Below, one piece after another: positions 36,699-45,104 of a stretch of DNA of 64,000 nt; position 1 is the first letter of the stretch; every line of letters begins with the position of its first letter. Position numbers and translations under genes: made by a program. The notes below the pieces were generated by a model that was not told where the DNA came from, searched no databases, and worked only from the letters and a program-made list of their open reading frames with translations. Origin of the DNA: JAMXLO01 sp964427005 (GTDB lineage: Bacteria > Pseudomonadota > Alphaproteobacteria > Acetobacterales > Acetobacteraceae). The stretch covers positions 1-64,000 of the forward strand of contig CAYRTL010000002.1 of assembly GCA_964427005.1 (NCBI GenBank), in the 5' to 3' direction.

Positions 36699-37634
36699 AT
36701 GCGGGTGGGATTTATCGGCGTTGGCCACTGGCATTCAGGCATGCATGCGAAGGGCGTGCTGGAGGCAGGCAGTGAACTTGCCGGCGTGTGGGACCCGGAT
36801 GCGGATGCGGTCGCGCGCTTTGTCTCATCCAACGGTGGCATGGCACGGCCCAGTGCTGCCGCGGTGCTGGATGACCGGCCCGATCTGGTCGTTGCAATGG
36901 GCCGCGGTCCGGAGGCTGCGGAACGCCTTGCCTGGCTGATCGAGCAGGATATTCCGATCCTTGCCGACAAACCCATCGGACTGTCGCACAAGGATGTGCA
37001 GCCATTGGCGGCAGCGGCGCGGCGGCGCAACCGCTTCGTCGCGGTCGCTCTCGTGAACCGCATTGCAGGTGTGAGGGACGCTGTTGGCGAGAGTGCTCCG
37101 CTCGCGCACGTCTATTTCCGCATCATCAATGGCCATCCAGACCGCTATCGCGCCTGGCATGTACCGTGGATGCTTGATCCGCAACAAAGTGGTGGCGGTG
37201 CACTGCGCAATCTCGGTGTGCACGGCGTCGATGCGTTCCTGATGCTTGCCGGTGAGCAGCCGGTGGAGGTTCAGGAGGCTGCGTTTCACAGCGTCTTCAA
37301 CACGCCGGTCGAGGACTACGCAGCGGTCATATTGCGTGCCGCCAATGGCATGGTTGGCCTAGTGGAAGCCGGTTACACCCATCCCGATGCGGGCGGCACA
37401 TACGAGCTTCGCATCAACGGCACGCGCAGCGCCCTGGTGGATAACGGCTCGCACCTCACCACGGTGCCTGATCGGAGCCTGGATGGCATTGCCTATGTGC
37501 CGTCAAACCGCCGCTACAGTGCGTTCATGGCCGACACGCTTCAGGCGGCAGCGACTGGGCGACTACCCGCTGCTACTTTGCAGGACCTTGCCCGCGCGAC
37601 CGCACTGGTCGATCAGGCTTACGAACGCCTATAG
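36699..37634 (+). CDS. Gfo/Idh/MocA-family oxidoreductase
   Basis: A 311-aa NAD(P)-dependent oxidoreductase. VGFIGVGHWHSGMHAKG is the Rossmann start, and ADKPIGLS matches the EKP-like catalytic motif (here DKP). The C-terminal beta-sheet domain includes GGGALRNLGVHGVDAFLMLAG. AGGAGCGC precedes ATG 36699, ten bases after the ABC ATPase. Last gene of the plus-strand import cluster; its end overlaps the convergent thiolase-like gene by six bases. Confidence 0.87.
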   Translation: MRVGFIGVGHWHSGMHAKGVLEAGSELAGVWDPDADAVARFVSSNGGMARPSAAAVLDDRPDLVVAMGRGPEAAERLAWLIEQDIPILADKPIGLSHKDVQPLAAAARRRNRFVAVALVNRIAGVRDAVGESAPLAHVYFRIINGHPDRYRAWHVPWMLDPQQSGGGALRNLGVHGVDAFLMLAGEQPVEVQEAAFHSVFNTPVEDYAAVILRAANGMVGLVEAGYTHPDAGGTYELRINGTRSALVDNGSHLTTVPDRSLDGIAYVPSNRRYSAFMADTLQAAATGRLPAATLQDLARATALVDQAYERL

Positions 37635-38783
37635 CGCAGACTGCGCGCCCAGAATGACCGTCGCTTGTGCTGACAACACGCCGCCATTGCCATGCACCAG
37701 GGCGGTTTCCGCCTGCGTGACCTGGCGCGCACCGCATTCACCTCGCAACTGCCGCACCGCTTCGATCAGCAGGAACAGGCCGTACATGCCAGGGTGGCAG
37801 TAGGAAAGGCCGCCGCCATTGGTGTTCACCGGCAGGCTGCCCTTCGGCCCGATGCGCCCGCCGCTGATAAACCGTCCACCCTCGCCCTTGGGGCAAAAAC
37901 CCAGATCCTCCAGGAACAGGATCGTGTTGATGGTGAACGCATCGTACAGCGCGAGCACGTCGATGTCGCTCTCCCGCATGCGCGCCATGCGATAGGCGGC
38001 AGCGCCTGATTCCCGCGCACCGGTTACGGTGAGGTCCGGCATCGACGAAATCGACGCGTGCGTGATTGCCTGGCCACAGCCCAGCACGTAAACCGGCGGC
38101 TTGGCGAGACTGCGTGCATGGTCTGCGGACATCATCACAATGGCGCCGCCACCGTCAGTGATCAGGCAACAGTCGCGCACAGTGAACGGGTAGCTGATCG
38201 GCCGCGCCGACAGCACTTCATCGACCGTGAGGGGTTTCTTCTCCCAGGCGACAGGATTCAGCAGCGCCCATTCGCGCGCCGCCACCGCAACTTCTGCCAA
38301 CTGTTCGCGCGTGGTGCCGAACTGATGCATGTGGCGCGAGGCCGCGAGCGCGTAGGCTGTGGCTGGCAGGAAAGGGCGGAACGGCGTCTCGTAGGGATTG
38401 TATTCGCGCGCCGAGGCCTGGCGGCGGCCCACGGTGCGCTGCGTGCTCCCATAGGCGATCACCGCGACCGAACACAGGCCGGCCGCGAGTGCTGCCTGCG
38501 CGTGTGCGACATGCACCTCGAACGATGACCCGCCGACGATGGTGGAATCGGTATAGGCGGACGGCAGACGCAGATACTCACATAGCGACATTGCGGAGGT
38601 GCGCGCCTGCGTTGTGGCGCAGAAGATGCCGTCCACGTCACGCAGTTTCAGCCCGCAGTCCGCGAGCGCGCGGTGGATGCCCTGCGCCATCAGGTCGAGC
38701 GGGCTCATGTTGGCTGCGACCGCGCCGATGTCGGATTCAGCCGCGCCCACGATCGCGGCGCTGCCGCGCGTCAGGCCGTTCAT
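37629..38783 (-). CDS. Thiolase-like (lipid-transfer/SCP2-type) protein without the nucleophilic Cys
   Basis: A 384-aa thiolase-fold protein. The usual active-site Cys segment reads TIVGGSSFEVHVAHAQAAL, with Ser in place of Cys, while the C-terminal His loop is kept (NTNGGGLSYCHPGMYG). Thiolase-like proteins that pair with a DUF35/OB-fold protein can act as retro-aldolases on acyl-CoAs (Ltp2-type in steroid side-chain loss) or in related C-C chemistry. The OB partner is adjacent with an ATGA overlap. It is the last gene of the oxygenase operon, so C-C cleavage after hydroxylation is a reasonable role. Confidence 0.82.
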   Translation of the reverse strand: MNGLTRGSAAIVGAAESDIGAVAANMSPLDLMAQGIHRALADCGLKLRDVDGIFCATTQARTSAMSLCEYLRLPSAYTDSTIVGGSSFEVHVAHAQAALAAGLCSVAVIAYGSTQRTVGRRQASAREYNPYETPFRPFLPATAYALAASRHMHQFGTTREQLAEVAVAAREWALLNPVAWEKKPLTVDEVLSARPISYPFTVRDCCLITDGGGAIVMMSADHARSLAKPPVYVLGCGQAITHASISSMPDLTVTGARESGAAAYRMARMRESDIDVLALYDAFTINTILFLEDLGFCPKGEGGRFISGGRIGPKGSLPVNTNGGGLSYCHPGMYGLFLLIEAVRQLRGECGARQVTQAETALVHGNGGVLSAQATVILGAQSAL

Positions 38784-39166
38784 GGCCTGCCTTCCGCCGG
38801 CGTGAAGACCGGATACGGCGGTTCGTCGCCATCAGCCGGATGCACGCGGAATTTCACCCGCATGCCGATGCGCACATCGAGCGGCGCGATGTCCTCGACC
38901 CGGCTCATCATGCGGAATCCTTCGTCGAGGTCGATCAACGCGACGTTGTACGGATCGCCTTTTTGCGGATACACCACCGTGGTGGCGTGCACTGTTCCGA
39001 TTCCCTTGCTGACCCGCCATTGCAGGTTGTCGTTGCCGGTAATGGGGCAGATTACCCGCGGATAGAAGATCGCCGCGTTGGCGTCGGGACTGAACTGATA
39101 GGCAAGCTCGCCCTTCGCCAGATGATCGAGATACGTGCCGAGTGGTGAATTCTCTGCCTGTGCCAT
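38780..39166 (-). CDS. DUF35/OB-fold acyl-CoA-associated protein
   Basis: A 128-aa protein with an N-terminal helix (SPLGTYLDHLAKGELAYQF), a rubredoxin-like region and an OB-fold (WRVSKGIGTVHATTVVY, NVALIDLDEGFRMMSRV, GMRVKFRV). Only one Cys (VICPITG) remains in the normally zinc-binding region, so zinc is probably not bound. Such proteins form complexes with thiolase-like partners and hold the CoA substrate. Its ATG overlaps the dioxygenase stop, and its stop overlaps the thiolase-like start. Confidence 0.85.
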   Translation of the reverse strand: MAQAENSPLGTYLDHLAKGELAYQFSPDANAAIFYPRVICPITGNDNLQWRVSKGIGTVHATTVVYPQKGDPYNVALIDLDEGFRMMSRVEDIAPLDVRIGMRVKFRVHPADGDEPPYPVFTPAEGRP

Positions 39167-40047
39167 CACACCGGCCTGTCGCCCTGCACGGTTACCCGGT
39201 GGCCGGATCGCGTGTGCGGCCAGTAGTCCCACATCGCGCGGTGCTGCACGCAGCGATTGTCCCAGAACGCGATGGAGTTCTCTCTCCAGCGGAACCGGCA
39301 CTGGAACAGCGGGTCTTCGGCCAGATCCCACAGATAGTGCAGGATCGCATTGCTCTCATGGCGCGGCAGGCCGACAATGCGCTTGGTAAAGCCACGGTTG
39401 ACGTAGAGTGCCTTCTTCCCCGTCACCGGATGGGTGCGGATCACGGGGTGTTCCGCGCGCGGGTAGGTAGGCTTATCCGCCACGCCGTAATTGGCATAGG
39501 TGCCGCGATACGCATCCTCGCCATCGTGGATCGCGGTGAGCCCTTCCAGATAACGCTTCATCCGGTCCGACAGCGCTTCATACGCCGCGTACATCGAAGC
39601 GAACAGCGTATCGCCGCCGCGCGGCGGACACTTGCGGATGTAGAGGATGCTGCCCATCGGCGGCTCCTCATCGCAGGACACGTCACTGTGCCAGCCTTCA
39701 CCGTTGGCGCGTGGGCTGTTCTTGTCGGCGTGGATGACCATCAGCTCGGGATGGCCCGGCGCATGAGGTGCGGCGGGATGGATGTGGAGCTTGCCGAACC
39801 GGCGGCCGAAGTCGAGATGCTGCTCCTCGCTGATGTGCTGATCGCGGAAGAAGATCACCAGGTTCTCGGCCAGTGCGCGATGGATTTCCTCAAACGTCTG
39901 GTTGCCAAGCGGCTGAGAGAGATCGACGCCGCCGATTTCCGCGCCGATGATCGGGGTCAGCTTGTCCACCGTGATCGTATCGTACGGCGCGGACTCATCG
40001 GCGTTGTGCTTGTATCGCGGTCCATTGTTGCCACGCAGGACGCTCAT
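39166..40047 (-). CDS. TauD/TfdA-family Fe(II)/2-oxoglutarate dioxygenase
   Basis: A 293-aa non-heme iron dioxygenase. The HxD motif is GWHSDVSCDEEPP, the distal His and 2-oxoglutarate Arg are in VQHRAMWDYWPHTRSGHRVTVQG. LVIFFRDQHISEEQHLDFGRRFG is typical of the N-terminus. It hydroxylates a small substrate, often next to a sulfonate or ether. It lies 37 bases after the ABM-domain gene in the operon. Substrate unknown. Confidence 0.9.
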   Translation of the reverse strand: MSVLRGNNGPRYKHNADESAPYDTITVDKLTPIIGAEIGGVDLSQPLGNQTFEEIHRALAENLVIFFRDQHISEEQHLDFGRRFGKLHIHPAAPHAPGHPELMVIHADKNSPRANGEGWHSDVSCDEEPPMGSILYIRKCPPRGGDTLFASMYAAYEALSDRMKRYLEGLTAIHDGEDAYRGTYANYGVADKPTYPRAEHPVIRTHPVTGKKALYVNRGFTKRIVGLPRHESNAILHYLWDLAEDPLFQCRFRWRENSIAFWDNRCVQHRAMWDYWPHTRSGHRVTVQGDRPV

Positions 40048-40083
40048 CGGCGGTCTCCCTACTCATTCTAGCCGACGGCAAGT

Positions 40084-40722
40084 CTAGCCTCCAGTGCCAC
40101 GCCGCGCCACGTCCGGGTAGAACTGCGGTGCCTCGCGCCGATCGGCCATGCCGTAGTCGCGGATGACGCGCACCCGCCGATGCCTCACCGATGTCGGCGG
40201 AGCCCAGGCATCAGGGGCTGAGACATCACGCCATCCGATCAGCAGCAGGCGCTTCCCGTCCGTCGTGATGCTCTCGAATAGTTCGGCGTCATCCACTTCG
40301 TCTCGGCTGCTGACCTGATCGCCGTCCGGCAAAGTCGCCGCATCGCCCTCCACGATACTGAGTTGCTTCGACTTGCCAACCTCCGTCGTATCGAAGCGTT
40401 GCTGAGCCAGCCTGTGGCCCGGGGGCAGCCCGGTGTCGGCGATCACCTCGCCGACGCGCAGGTGGTAATCCTCGAACACTTCGAAGCGGCCCTTCTCCTG
40501 CACCCCGTGGTGCATGGCATGCGTGCGCCAGCGAATCACCGCCTTCTCATCCGCCCAGATCGACAGGGAAAGAACGCGACCTTCCGTACGTCGGCTCTTG
40601 TAACGCTCGTTTTCGATGAACCCTTCGATCCGCTCAAGTTCCGGACGCAGTTGCTTGGCAAGACCGAGATACTGGTCCCAGCGATCCAATCTCGGCTGCA
40701 CTTCGAAAATCACAGCGAACAT
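40084..40722 (-). CDS. ABM-domain (antibiotic biosynthesis monooxygenase-type) protein
   Basis: A 212-aa protein with an N-terminal dimeric alpha-beta barrel (MFAVIFEVQPRLDRWDQYL, EGFIENERYKSR, LSLSIWADEKAVIRWR). The C-terminal half (about 110-212) is less clear but may be a second half-barrel. AAGGAGG upstream supports ATG 40722. Members include cofactor-free monooxygenases and heme-degrading enzymes; no heme motif is seen. Twelve bases separate it from the broken hydrolase. Confidence 0.75.
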   Translation of the reverse strand: MFAVIFEVQPRLDRWDQYLGLAKQLRPELERIEGFIENERYKSRRTEGRVLSLSIWADEKAVIRWRTHAMHHGVQEKGRFEVFEDYHLRVGEVIADTGLPPGHRLAQQRFDTTEVGKSKQLSIVEGDAATLPDGDQVSSRDEVDDAELFESITTDGKRLLLIGWRDVSAPDAWAPPTSVRHRRVRVIRDYGMADRREAPQFYPDVARRGTGG

Positions 40723-40733
40723 CGCATCCTCCT

Positions 40734-41700
40734 TCAGCATGTAACGCAGGCCGGTTCGTCACCGCCCGCAAGAAAGTTCTGCGTCTCCCGGTACAGCGCA
40801 TAACGGCTGGTCTCGAGATGCATCAGATGCGTCCCTCGGCTGATCTTCACGTCACGCCGGATCGGCGACGATGTGAACGCGGCAAACAGCCAAGCGGCGT
40901 CGCCATCATTGCACATGCTGTCCCACTCGCCGCGGATGATCGCGACCGGCGCGCGTACACGCGCGGGGTCATAGCCAAGCGTACATGCCCAGGCGCGAGC
41001 AATGTCGAACCACGGGCCACTCGGCGTCTTCACGCCGGGCGGCGTGCGGGTCCTGCTGGTCGGGTCGCTATCCAGATAGCGCTCGCCCCACTCCGCGAAA
41101 TGGCGGCGCGACAGCACCGGCAATTCGCCTTTCGGCACTTCTGCGGTGAAGCGCTGCCACTGATCCTGCAACGAAACGACACGCCACGCCGGAAAGTCCT
41201 GAACGGCTGTGCGATCGCGACGGGCGATGGGGCCGAACAACACGAGTCGGCTCACCAGTTGTGGACATCGTGCAGCAAAGCCGCAGGCCGCAATCGTGCC
41301 CCAGGAGTGCGCGATGATGGAAATCCGTTCCGTCGCATGTTGCGTGCAGATGAAGCGCACGGCGCATTAGAGTTGCTGGCTGGCGTCCTCGGCCGTGCAG
41401 AGCGGCTCGAGTCCATCCGGTGACATAGACATGCCGGGATACGGATCCGAATGGCCATAGCCGTGAAAGTCCAATCCCCAGACATGAAAGCCTCCGGCAC
41501 ACAGTTCGTCGCGCCACGAACGGCCATCGAAGCGGTGAGCGATCGACAGAGCCGACGGGAACGTCGCGCCAATGCACGTAAAGGACCACACCCCGCGCGA
41601 TCGCATCGGCAGGTGGCAGGTGTCGCAGGAACAGCAACAACCCCGGTTGACTGCTCGGGATGCGGAAGTGCTGCTCACGTGGATCGAGTAGTTCCGGCAT
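40734..41700 (-). pseudogene. Broken alpha/beta hydrolase
   Basis: The gene starts at ATG 41700 with GGAGG upstream (MPELLDPREQHF). The frame runs through GVVLYVH, then an extra base near 41577 shifts it; the next frame reads GATFPSALSIAHRFDG and GLDFHGYGHSDPYPG. An in-frame TAA near 41367 follows EDASQQL. After it the same frame continues with the nucleophile elbow IIAHSWGT and the acid/His region (IIRGEWDSM, GTHLMHLETSR). Repaired, it would be about 320 aa. Two independent lesions argue for decay, though sequencing error at the shift is possible. Confidence 0.75.
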
Positions 41701-41785
41701 TGGCGAGCCTCCATCGGTGTCCGCCCCGATATGCTTCGCCAAACGCCGCACAGCCAACGATGTCGCTTCGGCCGATGCCGAAGCG

Positions 41786-42178
41786 TCACACCACCGCGAT
41801 CGCGCTCATCTCGATCAGGTAGTCGGGATGTGTGAACTTGCTGACCTCGACGAGAGTGGAGGCTGGCGGGGGCGACGGGAAATACTCACGCCGCACCTTA
41901 TGTATCGGCGTCAAATTCTCCATGTTGCGCACGTAGACATCCACGCGACAGACATTGGCGAGCGTGCCGCCCGCGGCCTCCACCGCGGCCTTCACGTTCT
42001 CGCACACCTGACGCGTTTGCGCTTCGATGTCGCCGATCCCGGCGATCGTGCCATCGGGCCGTTGCGCCACCATGCCGGAGATGAACACCAGCCTGCCGGT
42101 TGCCTCTACGGCTATCGCCTGTGCGAAGTGGCCGCCTGGCTTCGGTGCCCTGTCGGTGGTGATTGCTTGTCGCGCCAT
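41786..42178 (-). CDS. RidA/YjgF-family enamine/imine deaminase
   Basis: A 130-aa trimeric-fold protein that hydrolyses reactive enamines and imines. FISGMVAQRPDGTI, the Arg in VCRVDVYVRNM and the Glu in LIEMSAIAVV are the active-site landmarks. AGGGAGGAAACC upstream supports ATG 42178. Located 18 bases after paaD; in catabolic operons RidA relatives may process an unsaturated amine intermediate. Confidence 0.9.
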   Translation of the reverse strand: MARQAITTDRAPKPGGHFAQAIAVEATGRLVFISGMVAQRPDGTIAGIGDIEAQTRQVCENVKAAVEAAGGTLANVCRVDVYVRNMENLTPIHKVRREYFPSPPPASTLVEVSKFTHPDYLIEMSAIAVV

Positions 42179-42195
42179 GGTTTCCTCCCTGTCGA

Positions 42196-42684
42196 TCAGT
42201 GGCACTTGAACGCGTCGAACGGTTCGCGGCATGCGCGGCAACGGTGCAGCGCCTTGCACGCGGTCGAGCCGAATTCGCTGATCTGTTCGGTATCCGGACT
42301 GCCGCAATGCGGACAGGCGGGCCGCGCCTCCCCGAACAGCGCGCGGCGCGATGCGGAAGGTTCGGGCGGTGCGATGCCGAATGCAGCCAGCTTGGCGCGC
42401 GCCGCATCGGTCAGCCAGTCTGTCGTCCACGCAGGCGAGAGGCTCGTTTGCACGCGCGCCTTAATGCCGGCACTTGCGAGTGCCGCCTCAATGTCCAGCC
42501 TGATCATATTCATCGCCGGGCAGCCCGAATATGTCGGCGTAATCGTCACCACGACTTCACCGTCATGCACTGACACGTCGCGCAGGATGCCGAGATCGGC
42601 AATCGTCAACACTGGGATTTCCGGATCTGTCACCGCTTCCAGCGCGGCACGCGCACGTTCGCGCAGCGATGCAGCATCTACCAT
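42196..42684 (-). CDS. paaD: PaaD: phenylacetyl-CoA epoxidase maturation protein
   Basis: A 162-aa protein. The N-terminal MIP18/DUF59 domain has VTDPEIPVLTIADLGILRDV and TYSGCPAMNMI; the C-terminal zinc-binding part has CPHCGSPDTEQ and CRACREPFDAFKCH. PaaD helps load the iron centre of the PaaA oxygenase. Its start overlaps the end of paaC by seven bases. Confidence 0.92.
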   Translation of the reverse strand: MVDAASLRERARAALEAVTDPEIPVLTIADLGILRDVSVHDGEVVVTITPTYSGCPAMNMIRLDIEAALASAGIKARVQTSLSPAWTTDWLTDAARAKLAAFGIAPPEPSASRRALFGEARPACPHCGSPDTEQISEFGSTACKALHRCRACREPFDAFKCH

Positions 42685-43433
42685 GTCGCACCGGGATAGG
42701 TTCGCTGAAGGTATTGCATCTCCGCCAACGAATAGCCGAGGTGCTCGGTATGCCGTCCACTGCGCCCGCCCGACTGCATCCAGCCATCCTGCGGCCGCGA
42801 AAGGGTCGCGCGCGCCAGCGTCGTGTCGATGGTGGTGCTCCACGTGTCACGCACCGATGCCGGATCGGGGAACGCTGCATCCTCGTTGATCGGCACGAAC
42901 AACTCGCCGGTATAAGGCCAGAGACCCTCCAGCGCCCCTTGAGCGCGGCGATGACTCTCCGCCGTCCCATCACCCAGCCGTATCAGCCATTCCGCTGCAT
43001 GCCGCAGATGATAGGCTGTCTCCTTCTCCGCCTTGGCGGCAATCGCCGCGATCATGCTGCCGGTCGATGCGGTTGCCGCGCGCCAGAACGGATCAGCAAA
43101 TGCGGCAAACAGCAGCAGGCGCGCGATAGTGAAGGCGAAGTCGCCATTCGGCAGTTCGACCAGAAGACAGTTCCGCCATGCCGGAGCGTCACGAAGATAC
43201 GCGAGCTGATCCTCGGTGTGACCTGTCAGCGTGCCGGCATATTCATACAGCGCGCGAGCCTGGCCGATGAGATCGAGCGCGATGTTCGCCAGCGCCAGTT
43301 CTTCTTCCAACAGCGGCGCATGCCCGCTCCATTCCGATAGGCGGTGGCCGAGGATCAGGGAATCATCCGCCCTCGCCAGAACCTGTAATACGAGGGGAGT
43401 TTCCTCGACAGCGATTGAGGTGGTGGTCGCCAC
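42678..43433 (-). CDS. paaC: PaaC: structural subunit of 1,2-phenylacetyl-CoA epoxidase
   Basis: A 251-aa ferritin-like protein. LGHRLSEWSGHAPLLEEELALANIALDLIGQARALYEYAG and LLLFAAFADPFWRA are PaaC landmarks; it supports PaaA without carrying the active iron. The GTG start at 43433 lies four bases after the CYP153-like stop, so it is tightly coupled to a P450 gene, not to paaB as usual. Confidence 0.93.
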   Translation of the reverse strand: MATTTSIAVEETPLVLQVLARADDSLILGHRLSEWSGHAPLLEEELALANIALDLIGQARALYEYAGTLTGHTEDQLAYLRDAPAWRNCLLVELPNGDFAFTIARLLLFAAFADPFWRAATASTGSMIAAIAAKAEKETAYHLRHAAEWLIRLGDGTAESHRRAQGALEGLWPYTGELFVPINEDAAFPDPASVRDTWSTTIDTTLARATLSRPQDGWMQSGGRSGRHTEHLGYSLAEMQYLQRTYPGATW

Positions 43434-43437
43434 GTCC

Positions 43438-44697
43438 TCAGTTCAAAGGGATGCGCACCGGCATCGAGGCGATGCTGCGCAGGATATTCGAATAAGCGCG
43501 CGTTGGCGGTTCCAGCACCTCGATCATCGGGAAGCGCTGCAGGATCTCCTCCCACAAGATCTGCAGTTGCAACTCCGCCAGGCGATTGCCGACGCAGCGG
43601 TGGATGCCGAAGCCAAAAGACAGATGCTGGCGCGGCCGCGCGCGGTCGATGATGAAGTCGTTGGGGTTCTCGATCGCCTCTTCGTCGCGGTTGCCGGAAA
43701 TGTACCACATGGCGATCTTGTCGCCCTTGCGGATGTGCTTGCCGCCGAGTTCTGCATCCTCAAGAGCGGTGCGACGCATATGGATCACAGGCGTATGGTA
43801 CCGAATGATCTCCGGTACCATGGTGCTGACCAGCGCGGGATTGTCCATCAGCTTGCGGTACTGGTCAGGGTTGTTGTGCAGCGCCCAGAGCCCGCCCGAC
43901 ATGGAGTTACGCGTCGTGTCGTTGCCGCCGACGAGAAGCAGCATGATGTTGCCCATGAACTCGTGCGGCCGGGAAGGCAGATCACGCGTGGCCTCGCCGT
44001 GCGCCAGCATGGAGATCAGATCGGGACGCGGCTCCTGCTTTGCGCGCTCATTCCACAGGTCGATGAAGTACTCCATCGCCTGTTGCAGCACCGCCTCACG
44101 CTTCTCGTCCGAGTCGATCTCCGTACCGGCGCGCGTGTTGACGGTTGCAACGTTGGACCAGTAGGTGAGCTTGCGGCGTTCCTCGAACGGGAAGTCGAAC
44201 AGCGTCGCGAGCATCTGAGTTGTCAGCTCGATCGATACCCGGTCCACCCAGTCGAACTTCTCGCCGCGCGGCAATTCGTCCAGAATGCGCTGCGTGCGTT
44301 CCCGGATCGTGCCTGAGAGCCGCTGCAGATTTCCGGGCGCGACGACAGGCGACACCACCTTGCGCTGCTCGTCGTGCTTCGGCTGGTCCATCGAGATGAA
44401 GCTGGGGCGGCGATAATCCATCGGCGTATCGCGCAATACGATCCCGCCCATCATCGCATCGGACGAGTACACCTTCTGGTTGGTGTCCACCTGCATGATA
44501 TCTTTGTACTTGGTGACGGACCAGTATGAGCCGTACATGCCATTCTCGCACCAGTGCACCGGATCCTCGCGGCGCAGGCGTTCGAAATACGGATACCAGA
44601 CATCGTCCTGGTACAGCCGCGGCTGACTGACGTCGATCTTGTCGAGCGGAATCGAGTAGGCGTCCTCACGCGGGTCGACACTGACGGGAGCGTTCAT
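43438..44697 (-). CDS. CYP153-type cytochrome P450 (terminal hydroxylase)
   Basis: A 419-aa soluble P450. The heme-thiolate motif is FGFGIHRCVGN (Cys368), the I-helix LLLVGGNDTTRNSM, and the ExxR is EIIRYHTPVIHMRR. The whole sequence, from DVWYPYFERLRREDPVHWC through YWSVTKYKDIM and LISMLAHGEATR, strongly resembles bacterial CYP153 alkane/fatty-acid omega-hydroxylases as recalled. CYP153 enzymes normally need a ferredoxin and reductase; neither is encoded nearby. It is inserted between paaB and paaC. Confidence 0.92.
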   Translation of the reverse strand: MNAPVSVDPREDAYSIPLDKIDVSQPRLYQDDVWYPYFERLRREDPVHWCENGMYGSYWSVTKYKDIMQVDTNQKVYSSDAMMGGIVLRDTPMDYRRPSFISMDQPKHDEQRKVVSPVVAPGNLQRLSGTIRERTQRILDELPRGEKFDWVDRVSIELTTQMLATLFDFPFEERRKLTYWSNVATVNTRAGTEIDSDEKREAVLQQAMEYFIDLWNERAKQEPRPDLISMLAHGEATRDLPSRPHEFMGNIMLLLVGGNDTTRNSMSGGLWALHNNPDQYRKLMDNPALVSTMVPEIIRYHTPVIHMRRTALEDAELGGKHIRKGDKIAMWYISGNRDEEAIENPNDFIIDRARPRQHLSFGFGIHRCVGNRLAELQLQILWEEILQRFPMIEVLEPPTRAYSNILRSIASMPVRIPLN

Positions 44698-44770
44698 CGC
44701 GTTTCATCCCTGCTGCCAGCACGTTTTGGCCAGCCTGCGCCTTGGCGCTGAGGCTTGTCCAGTCCCACTG

Positions 44771-44802
44771 TCATTGCTTCGTCGCTGCGCTCCTCGCAAT
44801 GA
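44771..44802. repeat. REP-like hairpin between paaB and the P450 gene
   Basis: TCATTGC and GCAATGA arms enclose an 18-base centre rich in CG. It lies in the 117-base spacer between paaB and the CYP153-like gene. There is no T tract, so it is not a classical terminator; it resembles a dispersed palindromic unit and may mark the point where the operon was joined. Confidence 0.6.
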
Positions 44803-44814
44803 CAGAGCCCATGG

Positions 44815-45102
44815 CTACATGTTGTCCACTTCGTCCGGCACCTCGTAGAAGGTCGGGTGGCGGTAGATTTTCGAGCCAGTCGGCTCGAACAGCATGTCCT
44901 TTTCAGACGGATCGGATGCGGTGATCGCCGCCGACGGCACGACCCAGATCGACAGCCCTTCGCCGCGACGCGTATAGACATCGCGCGCGGCCTGCAGCGC
45001 GAGTGTAGCGTCCGCCGCATGGACAGAACCGACGTGCCGATGTGCCAGACCCGTCCGGGCGCGGATGAACACCTCCCAGAGCGGCGTGGCCGGTTCGGCC
45101 AT
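44815..45102 (-). CDS. paaB: PaaB subunit of phenylacetyl-CoA epoxidase
   Basis: A 95-aa protein: PLWEVFIRARTGLAHRHVGSVHAAD and ARDVYTRRGEGLSIWVVPS are the PaaB signature, ending YRHPTFYEVPDEVDNM. PaaB bridges the PaaAC cores in the oxygenase complex. Its ATG follows the paaA stop by two bases. Confidence 0.94.
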   Translation of the reverse strand: MAEPATPLWEVFIRARTGLAHRHVGSVHAADATLALQAARDVYTRRGEGLSIWVVPSAAITASDPSEKDMLFEPTGSKIYRHPTFYEVPDEVDNM

Positions 45103-45104
45103 CG

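Noticed and set aside
44771..44802. Hairpin as a terminator separating paaAB from the P450 operon
   Set aside because: No T tract and a long centre; it fits a dispersed palindrome better, so one transcript remains possible.
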